Position numbers and translations under genes: made by a program. A stretch of 64,000 nucleotides of DNA from Saxidomus purpurata (lineage: Eukaryota; Mollusca; Bivalvia; Venerida; Veneridae): the NCBI GenBank assembly GCA_022818135.1, contig JAFMSR010000013.1, forward strand, positions 32,036,274-32,100,273. Direction: 5' to 3'. Positions 34,415-46,320 of the stretch are shown here, piece after piece. Numbering within the stretch: the first letter of the stretch is position 1; every line of letters starts with the position of its first letter. Below the pieces are notes generated by a model. It saw only the letters and a program-made list of their open reading frames with translations. It had not been told where the DNA came from and made no database searches.

Positions 34415-34477
34415 CATGAAGCATCCACCGAAGAAGTAAATGCAGTGGTGGAGGATCATAACTATGCGTCCCCTGTT
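34415..34477 (+). CDS. 63-bp phase-0 repeat exon, intact
   Basis: Acceptor TTTTTCATTTTTTAG, donor GTT|GTAAGT; 21 codons, HEASTEEVNAV then VEDHNYASPV, the only open frame of the three. Acidic and polar, no known motif. First of the close array (34.4-37.8 kb), spaced 507-635 bp. Enters and leaves in phase 0, so inclusion adds 21 residues without shifting frame after the phase-0 exon at 32511. Confidence 0.55.
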
Positions 34478-35049
34478 GTAAGTACAACTTGGCCCTCGAG
34501 TTTTCACTCTTACACTATTAATAGGGAACTTTCCCTGTAGTATTTTGATAGTTTCCTGTCACTTATTTTATTACATGCACTCCTGTCCGTAACACTTGAA
34601 AGAGACTGAGAGGTGTGACAGTATCAAGACATAGATAGATAGTATTTATGACAAAAGAATCTATTCAAACCTTTTCCACATGTATGTATTTATCATAGGT
34701 ATATAAAGTCCAGTTTTTATTGGTAATGAGATAACTTAGTCTTGATTGACAGCTGTCCTGTCATGTTAATTATCTATAGCGCATGTGTAACTGAGTGGCC
34801 AATGGTAGCCAGATGAGCGATATAGGGCCATCTTGGCCCTCTTGTTGGTAATGAGATAACTTAGTCTTGATTGACAGCTGTCCTGTCATGTTAATTATCT
34901 ATAGTGCATGTGTAACTGAGTGGCCAATGGTAGCCAGGTGAGCGATATAGGGCCATCTTTGGCCCTCTTGTTTGAAAATACTTGGATATGGGTAAAATGC
35001 ACTTATTGGCTTATTGAAATATATTACCTAGTGTTTTTCAATATTTTAG

Positions 35050-35112
35050 CATGAAGCTTCCACCGAAGAAGTAAATGCAGTGGCAAAAGATCATAACTAT
35101 GCGCCCCCTTGT
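35050..35112 (+). pseudogene. 63-bp repeat exon, donor destroyed
   Basis: Acceptor present (TTTTTCAATATTTTAG); reads HEASTEEVNAVAKDHNY, then GCGCCCCCTTGTG instead of GCGTCCCCTGTTGTAAGT. The sequence degenerates straight into the low-complexity block, so the loss may be a consensus error. Confidence 0.6.
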
Positions 35113-35221
35113 GAAAAAAAAACCTCCCCCCCTATTTTTCCCCCCAAAAAAAAAAAAAAAAATTTCCCCATTTTTTTATAATTTTTTTCCTCCTTTTTTT
35201 TTATAAAAACCCCCCCCCCCC

Positions 35222-35281
<60 letters not shown>

Positions 35282-35410
35282 AAAAAAAAAAAAAAAAAAC
35301 CCCCCCCCCCCCTCCATTTTTTTTTTAAAAAAAAAAAAAAATTTTTTTTTTTTTTTAAAAAAAATAATTTTTTTTTTTTTTTTTCCCTCCCCTCCCTTTT
35401 TTTTTTTTTA

Positions 35411-35465
<55 letters not shown>

Positions 35466-35524
35466 CCCCCCTTTCCTCCTCTTAAATAAAAAATAAAAAA
35501 AAAAAAAAACTTATCTCAAAAAAA
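35113..35524. other. Low-complexity block of A, C and T runs, likely assembly artefact
   Basis: About 400 bp of long alternating poly-A, poly-C and poly-T with almost no other sequence, set inside an otherwise regular repeat array. It replaces the expected intron and the first half of the next exon. Not a known satellite. Confidence 0.8.
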
Positions 35525-35562
35525 ATGCAGTGGCGGAGGATCATAACTATGCGTCCCCTGTT
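35525..35562 (+). pseudogene. 63-bp repeat exon, 3' part only
   Basis: AATGCAGTGGCGGAGG to CCTGTT with the donor GTAAGT; the 5' part and the acceptor are lost in the low-complexity block. Confidence 0.65.
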
Positions 35563-36128
35563 GTAAGTACAACTTGGCCCTCGAGTTTTCACTCTTACAC
35601 TATTAATAGGGAACTTTCCCTGTAGTATTTTGATAGTTTCCTGTCACTTATTTTATTACATGCACTCCTGTCCGTAACACTTGAAAGAGACTGAGAGGTG
35701 TGACAGTATCAAGAGATAGATAGATAGTATTTATGACAAAAGAATCTATTCAAACCTTTTCCACATGTATGTATTTATCATAGGTATATAAAGTCCAGTT
35801 TTTATTGGTAATGAGATAACTTAAGTCTTGATTGACACTGCTGTCCTCATGTTAATTATCTATAGCGCTGTGTAACTGAGTGGCCAAGGTAGCCAGATGA
35901 GCAGCTGGGCCATCTTGGCCCTCTTGTTGGTAATGAGATAACTTAGTCTTGATTGACAGCTGTCCTGTCATGTTAATTATCTATAGTGCATGTGTAACTG
36001 AGTGGCCAATGGTAGCCAGGTGAGCGATATAGGGCCATCTTGGCCTCTTGTTTGAAAATACTTGGATATGGGTAAAATACACTTACTGACTTATTGAAAT
36101 ATATTACCTAGTGTTTTTCATTTTTTAG

Positions 36129-36191
36129 CATGAAGCATCCACCGAAGAAGTAAATACAGTGGCAGAGGATCATAACTATGCGTCCCCTGTT
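36129..36191 (+). CDS. 63-bp phase-0 repeat exon, intact
   Basis: Acceptor TTTTTCATTTTTTAG, donor GTAAGT; reads HEASTEEVNTVAEDHNYASP then V. Spacing to the next copy is 565 bp. Confidence 0.55.
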
Positions 36192-36693
36192 GTAAGTACA
36201 ACTTGGCCCTCGAGTTTTCACTCTTACACTATTAATAGGGAACTTTCCCTGTAGTATTTTAATAGTTTCCTGTCACTTATTTTATTACATTCACTCCTGT
36301 CCATAACACTTGAAAGAGACTGAGAGGTGTGACAGTATCAAGAGATAGATAGATAGTATTTATGACAAAAGAATCTATTCAAACCTTTTCCACATGTATG
36401 TATTTATCATAGGTGTATAAAGTCCAGTTTTTATTGGTAATGAGATCACTAAGTCTTGATTGACAGCTGTCCTGTCATCATGTTAATTATCTATAGCGCA
36501 TGTGTAACTGAGTGGCCAATGGTAGCCAGATGAGCAATATAGGGCCATCTTGGCCCTCTTGTTTGAAAATACTTAGGATATGCTGTCCGCTGCCCCCGGT
36601 AAAATAGGGCCATCTTGTTTGAAAATACTTGGATATGGGTAAAATGCACTTATTGACATTGAAATATATTACCTAGTGTTTTTCATTTTTTAG

Positions 36694-36756
36694 CATGAAG
36701 CATCCACCGAAGAAGTAAATGCAGTGGCAGAGGATCATAACTATGCGTCCCCTGTT
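36694..36756 (+). CDS. 63-bp phase-0 repeat exon, intact
   Basis: Same borders; reads HEASTEEVNAVAEDHNYASP then V. Closest to the apparent consensus of the array. Confidence 0.55.
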
Positions 36757-37210
36757 GTAAGTACAACTTGGCCCTCGAGTTTTCACTCTTACACTATTAA
36801 TAGGGAACTTTCCCTGTAGTATTTTAATAGTTTCCTGTCACTTATTTTATTACATTCACTCCTGTCCGTAACACTTGAAAGAGACTGAGAGGTGTGACAG
36901 TATCAAGAGATAGATAGATAGATAGTATTTATGACAAAAGAATCTATTCAAACCTTTTCCACATGTATGTATTTATCATAGGTGTATAAAGTCCAGTTTT
37001 TATTGGTAATGAGATCACTAAGTCTTGATTGACAGCTGTCCTGTCATCATGTTAATTATCTATAGCGCATGTGTAACTGAGTGGCCAATGGTAGCCAGGT
37101 GAGCAATATAGGGCCATCTTGGCCCTCTTGTTTGAAAATACTTGGATATGGGTAAAATGCACTTATTGACTTATTGAAATATATTACCAAGTGTTTTTAC
37201 ATTATTTTGG

Positions 37211-37263
37211 ATCACGAAGAAGTAAATGCAGTGGCGGAGGGTCATAACTTTGTGTACCCTGTT
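37211..37263 (+). pseudogene. 63-bp repeat exon, acceptor lost
   Basis: Donor GTAAGT intact and frame open (DHEEVNAVAEGHNFVYPV), but the acceptor reads ATTATTTTGG where the others have ATTTTTTAG, and about ten bases of the exon start are missing. Confidence 0.65.
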
Positions 37264-37790
37264 GTAAGTACAACTTGGCCCTCTGGTTTCACTACTTCAC
37301 TATTAATAGGGAACTTTCCTTGTAGTATTTTAATGGTTTCCTGTCACTTTTTTATTACATGCACTCCTGTCCGTAATACTTGAAAGAGACTGAGAGGTGA
37401 GTGACAGTATCAAGAGATAGATTGATAGTATTTATGACAAAAGAATCTATTCAAACCTTTTCCACGTGTATGTATTTATCATAGGTATATAAAGTCCAGT
37501 TTTTATTGGTAATGAGATAACTTAGTCTTGATTGACAGCTGTCCTGTCATGTTAATTATCTATAGCGCATGTGTAACTGAGTGGCCAATGGTAGCCAGAT
37601 GAGCAATATCATATCATTCATCGTGCAACGTGCAATAGTACTATAACGATAAACGATACATGATATACGATTCCCCGGGTGCCATCGTGTAGGCCTCGGG
37701 ACTCTTTGCTTTGAAAATACTTGGAAATGTAAAATACACTTATTCACTTGTTGAAATATATTACTAGTGTTTTTAATTTTTACCGTGTAG

Positions 37791-37842
37791 CATCCTCTGC
37801 AAAAAGTAAATGAAGTGGCGTTCATAGCTATCGTCCCCTGTT
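37791..37842 (+). pseudogene. Repeat-exon relic paired with the 118-bp exon
   Basis: After GTGTAG reads CATCCTCTGCAAAAAGTAAA, GAAGTGGCG, CGTCCCCTGTTGAAGTACAG and continues to TTGCCTAAGGGAGGCAGG, matching the long-form exon (TACCTAAGGAAGGCAGCC) rather than the array intron. Several indels break the frame. Confidence 0.6.
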
Positions 37843-37927
37843 GAAGTACAGTACAGTTTCATTATCTTTGCCTAAGGGAGGCAGGTTAATACGGGCAACA
37901 TATGACTTCTTAATCTGGGTTTTACAA

Positions 37928-39187
37928 CAGTGGTCGGAATGTAACAGTTGTCAAAATTTGCGTATATTGTGCGTCTAACGTGCGTATACGTGCGTGGTTA
38001 ATAATATTTTATCGAATTGTATACAGGATCATATCATATCATTTTTCGTTCCGTCAATATACTATACACGATAATCGATACTGATATACGATTCCCGGTC
38101 CCCGGCCCCCAAAGCCCCCTCCGGTCCCCGCCCCTTTCCCATGCTGCAGTTACCTAAATGATCATTGTTTAATTAAGGTGTAACATTCTAGAAAAGAAAA
38201 AAGTGTTAACTTTAGTGCTGCCCCATTGTTTTATTTTTCATTCGTCTGTGCCATACGGGCAATAATGCTTCAGGGAAAGGTGAATAAAAGTTTAAAAATA
38301 AAAAATTTTTTTTTAATAATATTTTATCGACAGAAAGGACATAATTTTTCTTCAATATCTAAACTATTGTTATCACGGCATTTAATTTATCTTATGTGCA
38401 GTTAACAAGGTATAAGGAAATTCATTAGAAATTATAACAGGACAGAGAACATCAACTACTTTAGAAGGTTAACTATTGAATATTTATTGGGTAAATAAAA
38501 ATAATATGACGAATCGACGATTCAACGATAGTTTTACAAAATCAGTTAAAGTTCGAGCAAAAAAGAATAAAATAATTGTACAGTACCTTATTAAAATTAC
38601 ATCTTGTTTAGGGTAATCGTAATCGTTATAAAAATAATCGCTACTCTTAAAACTATGAATGATTTATTGAAAAGATAATTATGTTGACTGTCAAAAAGAC
38701 AAAAGGACAGTGTCATTCGTGTAGTGGTGCTTTAAAGATATGTGTTGACAGCAATAAACTTCTGCCCACTTACTCGCACCTCAGGATCAATATTCAAATT
38801 CAAATTTGACACTGTAAATTATTTTACACCTAGGTTAACTGTGGACATTTGAAACTTACCGAAGTCTTTTTTCTATTGTGTAGGTGCGAAGCCTATTATT
38901 AATTAGTCTTATTCTTTTGGTCTCATTAAACAGTACAAGGACAACAAATTGTTACAAAAAAAACAAAACAAACAGATTTGGTGGAAAAAAAAAAATCAAA
39001 ATTTAAATAAAATGTAAAAATTCCAAAGTAATCGTATAATGTGTACTCTACTCTGCTATCGTGTAGCGTGCGCTACGTATATTGTTCATATCGTGTTGCG
39101 CTCTGAATCGTGTCCCGTGTATTTAGCGTGCGTACATCGTGCGTGTATCGTGCACTCCATGTGACAACTGTTACGTTCCGACTACTG
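37928..39187. mobile_element. 1.26-kb non-autonomous TIR element
   Basis: Ends CAGTGGTCGGAATGTAACAG...GTTGTCA and its inverse (CAGTAGTCGGAACGTAACAG on minus) match at 24 of 26 positions. The paralogous segment at 30740 reads straight across the site (GGGTTTTACATAAAGGGATT), proving an insertion. A clean target duplication is not visible. CAGTGGTC ends are hAT-like; this is a guess. Interior is AT-rich with TATCGT/ACGATA words and no ORF. Confidence 0.8.
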
Positions 39188-39189
39188 TA

Positions 39190-40712
39190 AACGGATTTTT
39201 ATAAAGCACGTTTAATTTCATACAGTGAAAATTTAAAACATTCGGATAATTAAAATTTGAAGCAAAAAATTAACACAGTCCTTACACCATTATTCTGTTT
39301 CAGAATGCATTTTTAGCCTGTAAAAACTACTAGTGCTCAAAGATTCATAACATGTTGTGTCTTTTGTGTCTTTTCTGAAATGTGTATACTCCAGACTCTT
39401 CCAAATTTGTGAGACAGTCGCACAAATCTGAAAAAAATCAACAATGTCTGACAAAATTTCTCGGATTGTCACACATTTTGTTTGACGAGCGATTTTAAAA
39501 ACTTGCTCTATAACCATAATGTATGTCTTGCTAAGTTACGAATTGTGTGTCAAAGGTTGAAAGTCCATCTGAAAAGTGTTTTTCAGTTTTGGTATTGTCT
39601 GACATACAAGTGCTCATTTTGATACCACTTCAAATTTTACCATTTTCTGTATTGTGTATCCGATGCCATTTAGTCTTTGATTTCTTGTTACATGATGTTA
39701 GGTAGCAGTACTTATTATGTGGCTAAAGAACTCTACATGCATAGACCAATTTTATATAACTTTAAACTTCAATTGATGGCCCCTTTATGAGGATGTGTAG
39801 CACACTATACCAGGCAGCCACCTTCCTCCAAAGTCAAGGTCACAGCTGTTACATATGGTTTTAAAGCAGTATCTATATGGTACCTCTACATGTATGAACC
39901 AGTTTGCAAATACCTTCACAGAGGTGTTGCCCATAACACAGGGGTCTGATATGCAACACCACTAAGATCAAGGCCACATAAGGGGTCAGAGCTCATAAAA
40001 AAATTAAATAAGTCTAAAAGGTCATGAGACTATACATCCTTAACCTTTAAAAAGTATTTTCATGAGACTTCAAAATGTTCAGCTTATCAAGACAATGTGC
40101 AGAACTTATGTTCCAAAGTTCTGCATTGGTTCAAGGTCTTCATGAAAAGGTCAATGGTCATTAACTGATTTCATTGAAACTTTGGGCAAATGTTCAACTG
40201 AGCAAAATAAGATGCTTAAACCAAGCTGGTCTAAAGGTCAAGGTCAATTTGGATGGCGAATGTAATGAGACTACACTTAGATAGATAGATAGATAGATTT
40301 ATTTGGCAAAAATAATCCATCATTACATACAGTACATTTAAAACTAGCACATAACATAGACTTTCATTACAAAAAAGTACATTTAAAAACAAGATACTAG
40401 CACATACATATAAATATCACAGAACCCCAAAAAATCTTAAGACTAAAAAGAATGAATGCCACCAAAACAGATTAAGATCACTTGTATATAAAATAAACAC
40501 ATAGAAGGATTTTCGTGAATCTTGCTTCAGGTGTTTTAACCGATGTCACCTCAAGGTCATGATACAAATTAACCAAAAGTCTGTATGATGTATGTTACTG
40601 TAAATTGGGTTATATTTGTAATGATTTAATTTCACTATTTTTGGAAATTTCCCTTAACCACTAAATTAAAAATCTCATGAAAGATTCATTTCACATAGAT
40701 TTACTACATGTA
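39190..40712. repeat. Segmental duplicate, copy 2
   Basis: Second copy of 30740-32077, carrying a 200-bp retroposon absent from copy 1 and preceded by the 1.26-kb TIR element. Similarity ends exactly at the TA flanking the next element. Confidence 0.88.
40279..40478 (-). mobile_element. 200-bp retroposed fragment with CACTT target duplication
   Basis: Begins with an (AGAT)n run, read on minus as a 3' tail (AATAAATCTATCTATC), and is flanked by CACTT at 40274-40278 and 40479-40483. Copy 1 has a single CACTT at 31843-31847, i.e. the empty site. A tail of short tandem repeats is usual for RTE-like LINE 3' ends or their SINEs. Confidence 0.82.
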
Positions 40713-41744
40713 CTGGATTCCTACCAGTTCTCGGGCGGAAAATGAACATTTTTGTATTTATTGTAGCAACAAATACTAGTAAACCCATAAAATTTTCCAA
40801 GGATAAACTTAGGTATTGTGATGACATTGTAAACTTGTCAGTTTAGCGACTGCGTCCACAGCTTGTTTATAAATGAGGCCAGAAAAGGGGTACAATTTCT
40901 CTCTTTAAAGCCACATCGGGCAACCAATTATCGGGCACTCAACTTTGTGCAAAGCACTATTCCCAACAAAGATGTTTAGTGCTTGTTTTACTATTTTAAA
41001 TACATGTACGAAAAAAACCCAATAAATATAAGTATATTCCATTCAAAATACACACCATTTAACTTGCATTATTTACATTTGTAGTGTTCATGTTCAGAAG
41101 GATGGAATATGAACAGTAATGATTTTTCTTTCTCATGCTGATCCTTAAAAAAAGAAAAAAAGGGGAAGCCAAAATAAAAAAATAAGCGTCTTGTGAGCCT
41201 TAAACCCTGAACGCATGGGTGACAAACTATGGTCGTAACCACTCGACCAATTCTGACAACTGCTTTCTACCATCGTATTTAAAACTACTTATCTCATATC
41301 GATTTTATTACGCCTCATCCGTTACATGGTCTGTTTATGTTAAAATTGTATTTCTTGAATATACTTACTTTTACACATTTTTATTCAAATAATTATATAT
41401 CTGACATAGTTTCGGTCACATTTTCTGCAATATCATTATTCAGTGTACCTTTACAAACTGAACCCCTGCTTTTATCTCAGCGCATGCGCAATAAAATCGG
41501 AAAAACCCCAACTGCTGGCAGCTTAGGTTAAAATTAGTAACACAATAGAGAAGTGATTTAAGCGGGATGTTTAACAAATATGAGAAGTTTGAGTTTCCTA
41601 TTTAGTCACTTACACCGAAAGAACAATCGTCCTAGTGACACAGTTGCGTAATCTAGGACCTTGAGTACAGTATAAAGCCTATGCGGTACGAAACATAAAA
41701 ACGCCCGAAGATCTGGTAGCGCCCGATAACTGGTAGGAATCCAG
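40713..41744. mobile_element. 1.03-kb TIR element with TA duplication (Tc1/mariner-like ends)
   Basis: CTGGATTCCTACCAGTTCTC...GGGCG at the left and its inverse at the right (24 of 25 positions), flanked by TA on both sides. TA duplication points to the Tc1/mariner/IS630 group. No transposase frame is seen, so it is non-autonomous. Contains a tRNA-like relic at 41190-41265. Confidence 0.82.
41190..41265 (-). repeat. tRNA-like relic, minus strand
   Basis: Minus reads ATTGGTCGAGTGGTTACGAC (A box) and CAGGGTTTAAGGCTC (B box with CG decayed to TA). Confidence 0.45.
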
Positions 41745-41746
41745 TA

Positions 41747-42668
41747 GTAGATAATTCTCCTTTCCTGAATTAAACTTCGCAAAAAAGTATGTCTGCTTGC
41801 AAATGGTGAAATTTTTGTCACTCGAAAATAACACAATCTACAGCATAATTATCATTTTGAAGTGATTGAGAACTCTTTAATGCATGGCAGTACTTCATTC
41901 ACTTGTTTTGAACAGTAATATAACTTCTTAAATGATTTCTTGTCTTAAATTGAAACAAATGTGCATTTGCATCAGCTTGTGGTAGTGCTCTTTTACTTTA
42001 TAGTTTCAAAAGTAATCAATGTTTAGCTAAGCATCAGTTCATGTAACAAATCATTCTATTTAGAGCATCAGTAATTAACTGAATGAAATAGCCTATTTCA
42101 AATAGGGGCTTTTGTATAACTCACAATTCTTCAGTGACTTGTCATTTCAATTGCTTTTCTTTTCAATTGTAGACGGGCCGAAAAATACCAATTTGTGAGG
42201 TCTGCAAAGATCTTTTTGCTCGTTAGCTTTTCGTGCTGCAGGAACATTCTATGCTACGTTTGTGCCTGCGAATTACAGCAGAGAGACAAAAGATGTCATA
42301 TTTGTCAGCAGGAGTTTGTTGACATTAATAAGCTGTTTTATGGGTGATTTAAGAAAAAATGAAGCAAAAGCGTGACATTGAGGTTGAAAATTGAACATTG
42401 AGTATCCCTTATGATTTTTATTGCATTCTGTAGCCAATACATGTATATTCAATTTCATATACCTTTATTGTCAAATGGATAAGTAAACAGCAAATGGGAA
42501 AATTTTCAGCACTTTCAAAGAACTTTTCATGAACAGGGTAAACACATTCTTAAGATGATAATTTCTCAAACAAGAGCAATAGTAACATATTTTGAACATG
42601 TTAATATCAAGTAGTAATGTATAGAAGTAGGTCCAACAATCATGAAAAGTTGTAAAATTTACCATTTT
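41747..42668. other. AT-rich sequence, no gene recognised
   Basis: Short frames only. Confidence 0.45.
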
Positions 42669-42669
42669 T

Positions 42670-43780
42670 AGCTCGACTTTTCTATGTCACACCTTGGTTA
42701 AGTTTTTCGTACCACCCCACTTTATTTCAAAAGTATTAGAGGTATGGCTTTGAAACTTACCATACTTGTTTACCATCATAACCTCCATCTACAGACAAGA
42801 GTACATAACTCTGTCAAGGTTTTTGACAGAATTATGGCCCTTTTTAGCTCGACTTTTCTATGAAAAGGGGAGCTATCCTACTCGCCCCGCGTCGGCGTTG
42901 GCGTCACACCTTGGTTAAGTTTTCCGTACCACCCCCACTTTATTTCAAAAGTATTAGAGGTATGGCTTTGAAACTTACCATACTTGTTTACCATCATAAC
43001 CTCCATCTACAGACAAGAAGACATAACTCTGTCAAGGTTTTTGACAGAATTATGGCCCTTTTTTTACTTAGAAAGTGTATTGAGCTTGGTTAAGTTTTCG
43101 TGTACCACCTCACTTTATTTCAAAACCATTGGAGGTATTGCTTTGAAACTAACCATACTTGTTTACCATCACAACCTTCATCAACAGACAAGAGGACATA
43201 ACTCTGTCAAAGTTTTTGACAGAATTATGCCCCTTTTTGACTTAGAAAATACATTGAATATGGGTAAAATCCACTTATTGCCTTTACCTTTTGAGATATT
43301 GCTTTGAAACTTTTAATGCTATTTCACATCATTACCCCCATCTGTAGGCAAGAGAAGGTAACTCTGTCAGGGATTTGTTTTAAAAATTAAGGCCTTTTAC
43401 CGACTTAGAATCTTGGTTAAGTTTTTCGTACCAGTCCACTTTTTGACTGAACTGTTTGAGATATTACTTTGAAAGTTGGAATACTTGTTTACCATCATGA
43501 TTCCCAAACATGGGCAGGAGAAGGTAATTCTGTCAAGGATTTTATTTGAATTATGGCCCTTTTTGACTTAGAAACTCAGTTAAAATTTTCATTCTTGTCC
43601 ACTTGTTAACTTAACCATTTGAGATATTACTTTGAAAGTTGGAGTACTTAATATGTACCATCGTAAGACCTATCTGTAAGCAAGAGAAGATAACTCTGTG
43701 AAAATGTTTCTTGATTTGTACTTAGAAATTCCTAGTTAAAGTATTGTGTGCCCTTAACTGTCAAAGTTTTGTTTTATTGC
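42670..43780 (+). repeat. Type E element, two heads in tandem
   Basis: A truncated head at 42670 and a full one at 42846 (AGCTCGACTTTTCTATGAAA, GGGGAGCT), then units of about 160 bp (TTGGTTAAGTTTTTCGTACC, CCATCATAACCTCCATCTAC, AGAATTATGGCCCTTTTT) that decay towards 43780. The second copy begins exactly after ATTATGGCCCTTTT, the same position where type F inserted at 28795. Confidence 0.82.
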
Positions 43781-43789
43781 AACACTAAA

Positions 43790-44000
<211 letters not shown>

Positions 44001-44072
44001 TGTGCCCTATGTCAAAGTGTTTTGCAAGCACTAAAAAAGTCGAGCGCGCTGTCCTACTGACAGCTTTTGTTG

Positions 44073-45416
44073 GCTCACCTGGCACAAAGTGCCAGAGTGA
44101 GCTATCAGGATCGCTCACCGTCCAGCGTACGACATACACGTACGCCGTACGTTGTACATCGGTTAACATTTTCCTTCAAACATCTTCTCTGAACCACTAG
44201 GGCAATGATGATGAAACTTAGCAGGGCTTTTCCTTCCATGAAGCCCTTTCTTAGTTGCTCAAATAATTCCATTCCATGCAGAACTCTGGTTGCCATGGCA
44301 ACGGAAAGGAAAAACTTTAAAAATCTTCTTCTCAAGAACAGGAAGGCCTAGAGCTTAGATATTTAGCATGTGGCATTACCTAGTAGACCTCTACCAAGAT
44401 TGTTCAAATTATGACCCCCGAGTCAAAATTGACTTGCCCGGGGGTCGCTTGATTTTACATAGACTTATGTAGGAAAAACTTTATAGTGTAACAGCAATGA
44501 TTTAAGACAACATATATAAAATATATACCAGGGGGCTTTTTACTAATGCATGTACTAGTGTATTGTGATATTGTTAATGCAGGAAAATAAATATATGTAT
44601 GACAGCCCTGTGACAACCACCAGACTTTGTAATATAAACTGTGTATTTAAGACGATAGGCAGTTGGGGTTTGAGCTAGATAAGGCAAGGCCGTATCTTGG
44701 GCCGAAAGTTAAGAATTGATAAAATGCATAAAGATAGACTGAAACTGTGTTTGAAGTTGTTACGATGTTAAACCGAAATTATACTAGATGTTACTATGTT
44801 ACATATATTGACTGATGTAAGATGTATATATGTAAATAAAATGGTGGAAGAACTATGTGTGTTTTAAATAAGTCCCGAGGTTGTGATACGTTACAACTTT
44901 AAAACTCTTCTTCTCTGAAACCACAAAGCCTAGAGCTTAGATGTTTAGCACGTGGCATTACCTAGTGGACCTTTATCAAGATTGTTCAAATTATGACCCC
45001 AGTCAAAATTGACCCCGCCTAGGGGTCACTTGTTTTATATAGGCTTATGTAGGAATTTTTTTTTAAAATCTTCTCTGAAACCACAAGGCATAGAGCTTAG
45101 ATATTTAGCATGTGGCATTACCTAGTGGACCTCTAGTTAGATTGTTCAAAATATGACCCCGAGTCAAAACTGACCCCGCCAGAGGGTCTCTTGATTTTAC
45201 ATAGGCTTATGTAGGAAAAACTTTAAAAGTCTTTATTTCTGAAGCCACAAGGCCTAGAGCTTAGATATTTGGCATGTATCATTGCCTAGTTGACATCTTC
45301 CAAGAATGTTCAAATCATGTCCCCCAGGTCAAAATTGACCCTTTCTGCTATTGATGACCTTATATTATAGCCAATGGTAGCCAGGTGAGCGACATAGGGC
45401 CATCTTGACCCTCTTG
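44073..45416 (+). repeat. Type A element with a nested 412-bp insertion
   Basis: Head GCTCACCTGGCACAAAG...GAGTGAGCTATC, ATTCCATTCCATGCAGAACT, GTTGCCATGGCAACGG, about four core units (GGCCTAGAGCTTAGATATTT, TGACCCCGCC) and tail CAGGTGAGCGACATAGGGCC, CTCTTG. Confidence 0.85.
44484..44895. mobile_element. 412-bp insertion with ACTTTA duplication
   Basis: ACTTTA occurs on both sides (44478-44483, 44896-44901); other core units read GGAAAAACTTTAAAAATC without interruption. Ends TAGTGTAACAGC and GATACGTTACA share a TGTAAC inverse word. No ORF. Confidence 0.65.
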
Positions 45417-45684
45417 TTTTTGCAATATGATTGAGAACAAAATACTGCGCTATATTTCTAACATGTACTTTTCGATTCAAAAAGCAAAGTTATGAATGTT
45501 TTCGGTACAAATAAAGGTCATTTTTGTGTGATTTTTGATCACTTTTGATGTTTCATTCATTCAAAGTTTTTATTATACCAAGAAATATGTCTTGCCGACG
45601 ATCTTGACTTTTATATGATCAAAAACATTCTTAATGTGACTTTTTAAATAAAAATTACATGTAAAAAATTAAGCTCAGTATTTT

Positions 45685-46320
45685 AGCTCACCCGGCACAA
45701 AGTGCCAGAGTGAGCTATTGGGATCGCTCACCGTTCGGGTACGTCACCAGTTCACATTTTCCTTGAAACGACATCTCTGAAACCACCAGTCCAATGTTGA
45801 TGAAACTTGGCACGGATGTTCCTTGCACGAAGCCCTATCATTGTTGTTCAAATAATTTCATTCCATGCAGAAATCTAGTTGCCATGGCAACAGGGATGAC
45901 AAACTTTAAAATCTTCTCAAGAACAGGAAGGCCCAGAGCTTAGATATTTGGCATGTGGCATTGCCTGGTGGACCTATACCAAGATTGTTCAAATCATGAC
46001 CACAGGGTCAAAATTGACTCAGCCAGGAGAGTTATTAGCTCACCTGGCACATCACCTGGCACATTGTGCCCGGGTGAGCTTTTACTTCAAACAACGTATT
46101 TTCTGTAACCACTGGGTCAATGTTGATGAAATTTGGCAAGGATGTTCCTTGCATGACGTTCTACCAAACCTATTCAAAGAATTCTATTCCATGCAGAACT
46201 CTGGTTGCTATGACAACAAATAGGAACAACTTTAAAAATCTTGTTCTCAAGAACAGGAAGGCCTAGAGCTTAAATATTTGGCATGTAGCATTACCTAGTG
46301 GACTTCTACCAAAGGAACTC
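45685..46320 (+). repeat. Type A element with a second head inside
   Basis: Heads at 45685 (AGCTCACCCGGCACAAAG) and 46037 (AGCTCACCTGGCACATC...), each followed by ATTCCATGCAGAA and CTTAGATATTTGGCATGT. The tail is missing. Confidence 0.8.

Larger units (their letters stand above)
34478..37785 (+). repeat. Tandem array of exon-bearing units (about 507-635 bp)
   Basis: Each unit holds exon, then GTAAGTACAACTTGGCCCTC, ATTAATAGGGAACTTTCCCT, GATAGATAGATAG, TTGATTGACAGCTGTCCTGT, a type A tail (CAGGTGAGCGATATAGGGCC, CTCTTGTTTG), AAATACTTGGATATGGGTAA and the acceptor region. The tail section alone is doubled near 34845-34975 and 35925-36050. Units differ by scattered substitutions. Confidence 0.92.

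Noticed and set aside
37174..37383. 69-codon frame across a repeat exon
   Set aside because: Reads through the GTAAGT donor into intron sequence shared by all units; only the exon part is meaningful.
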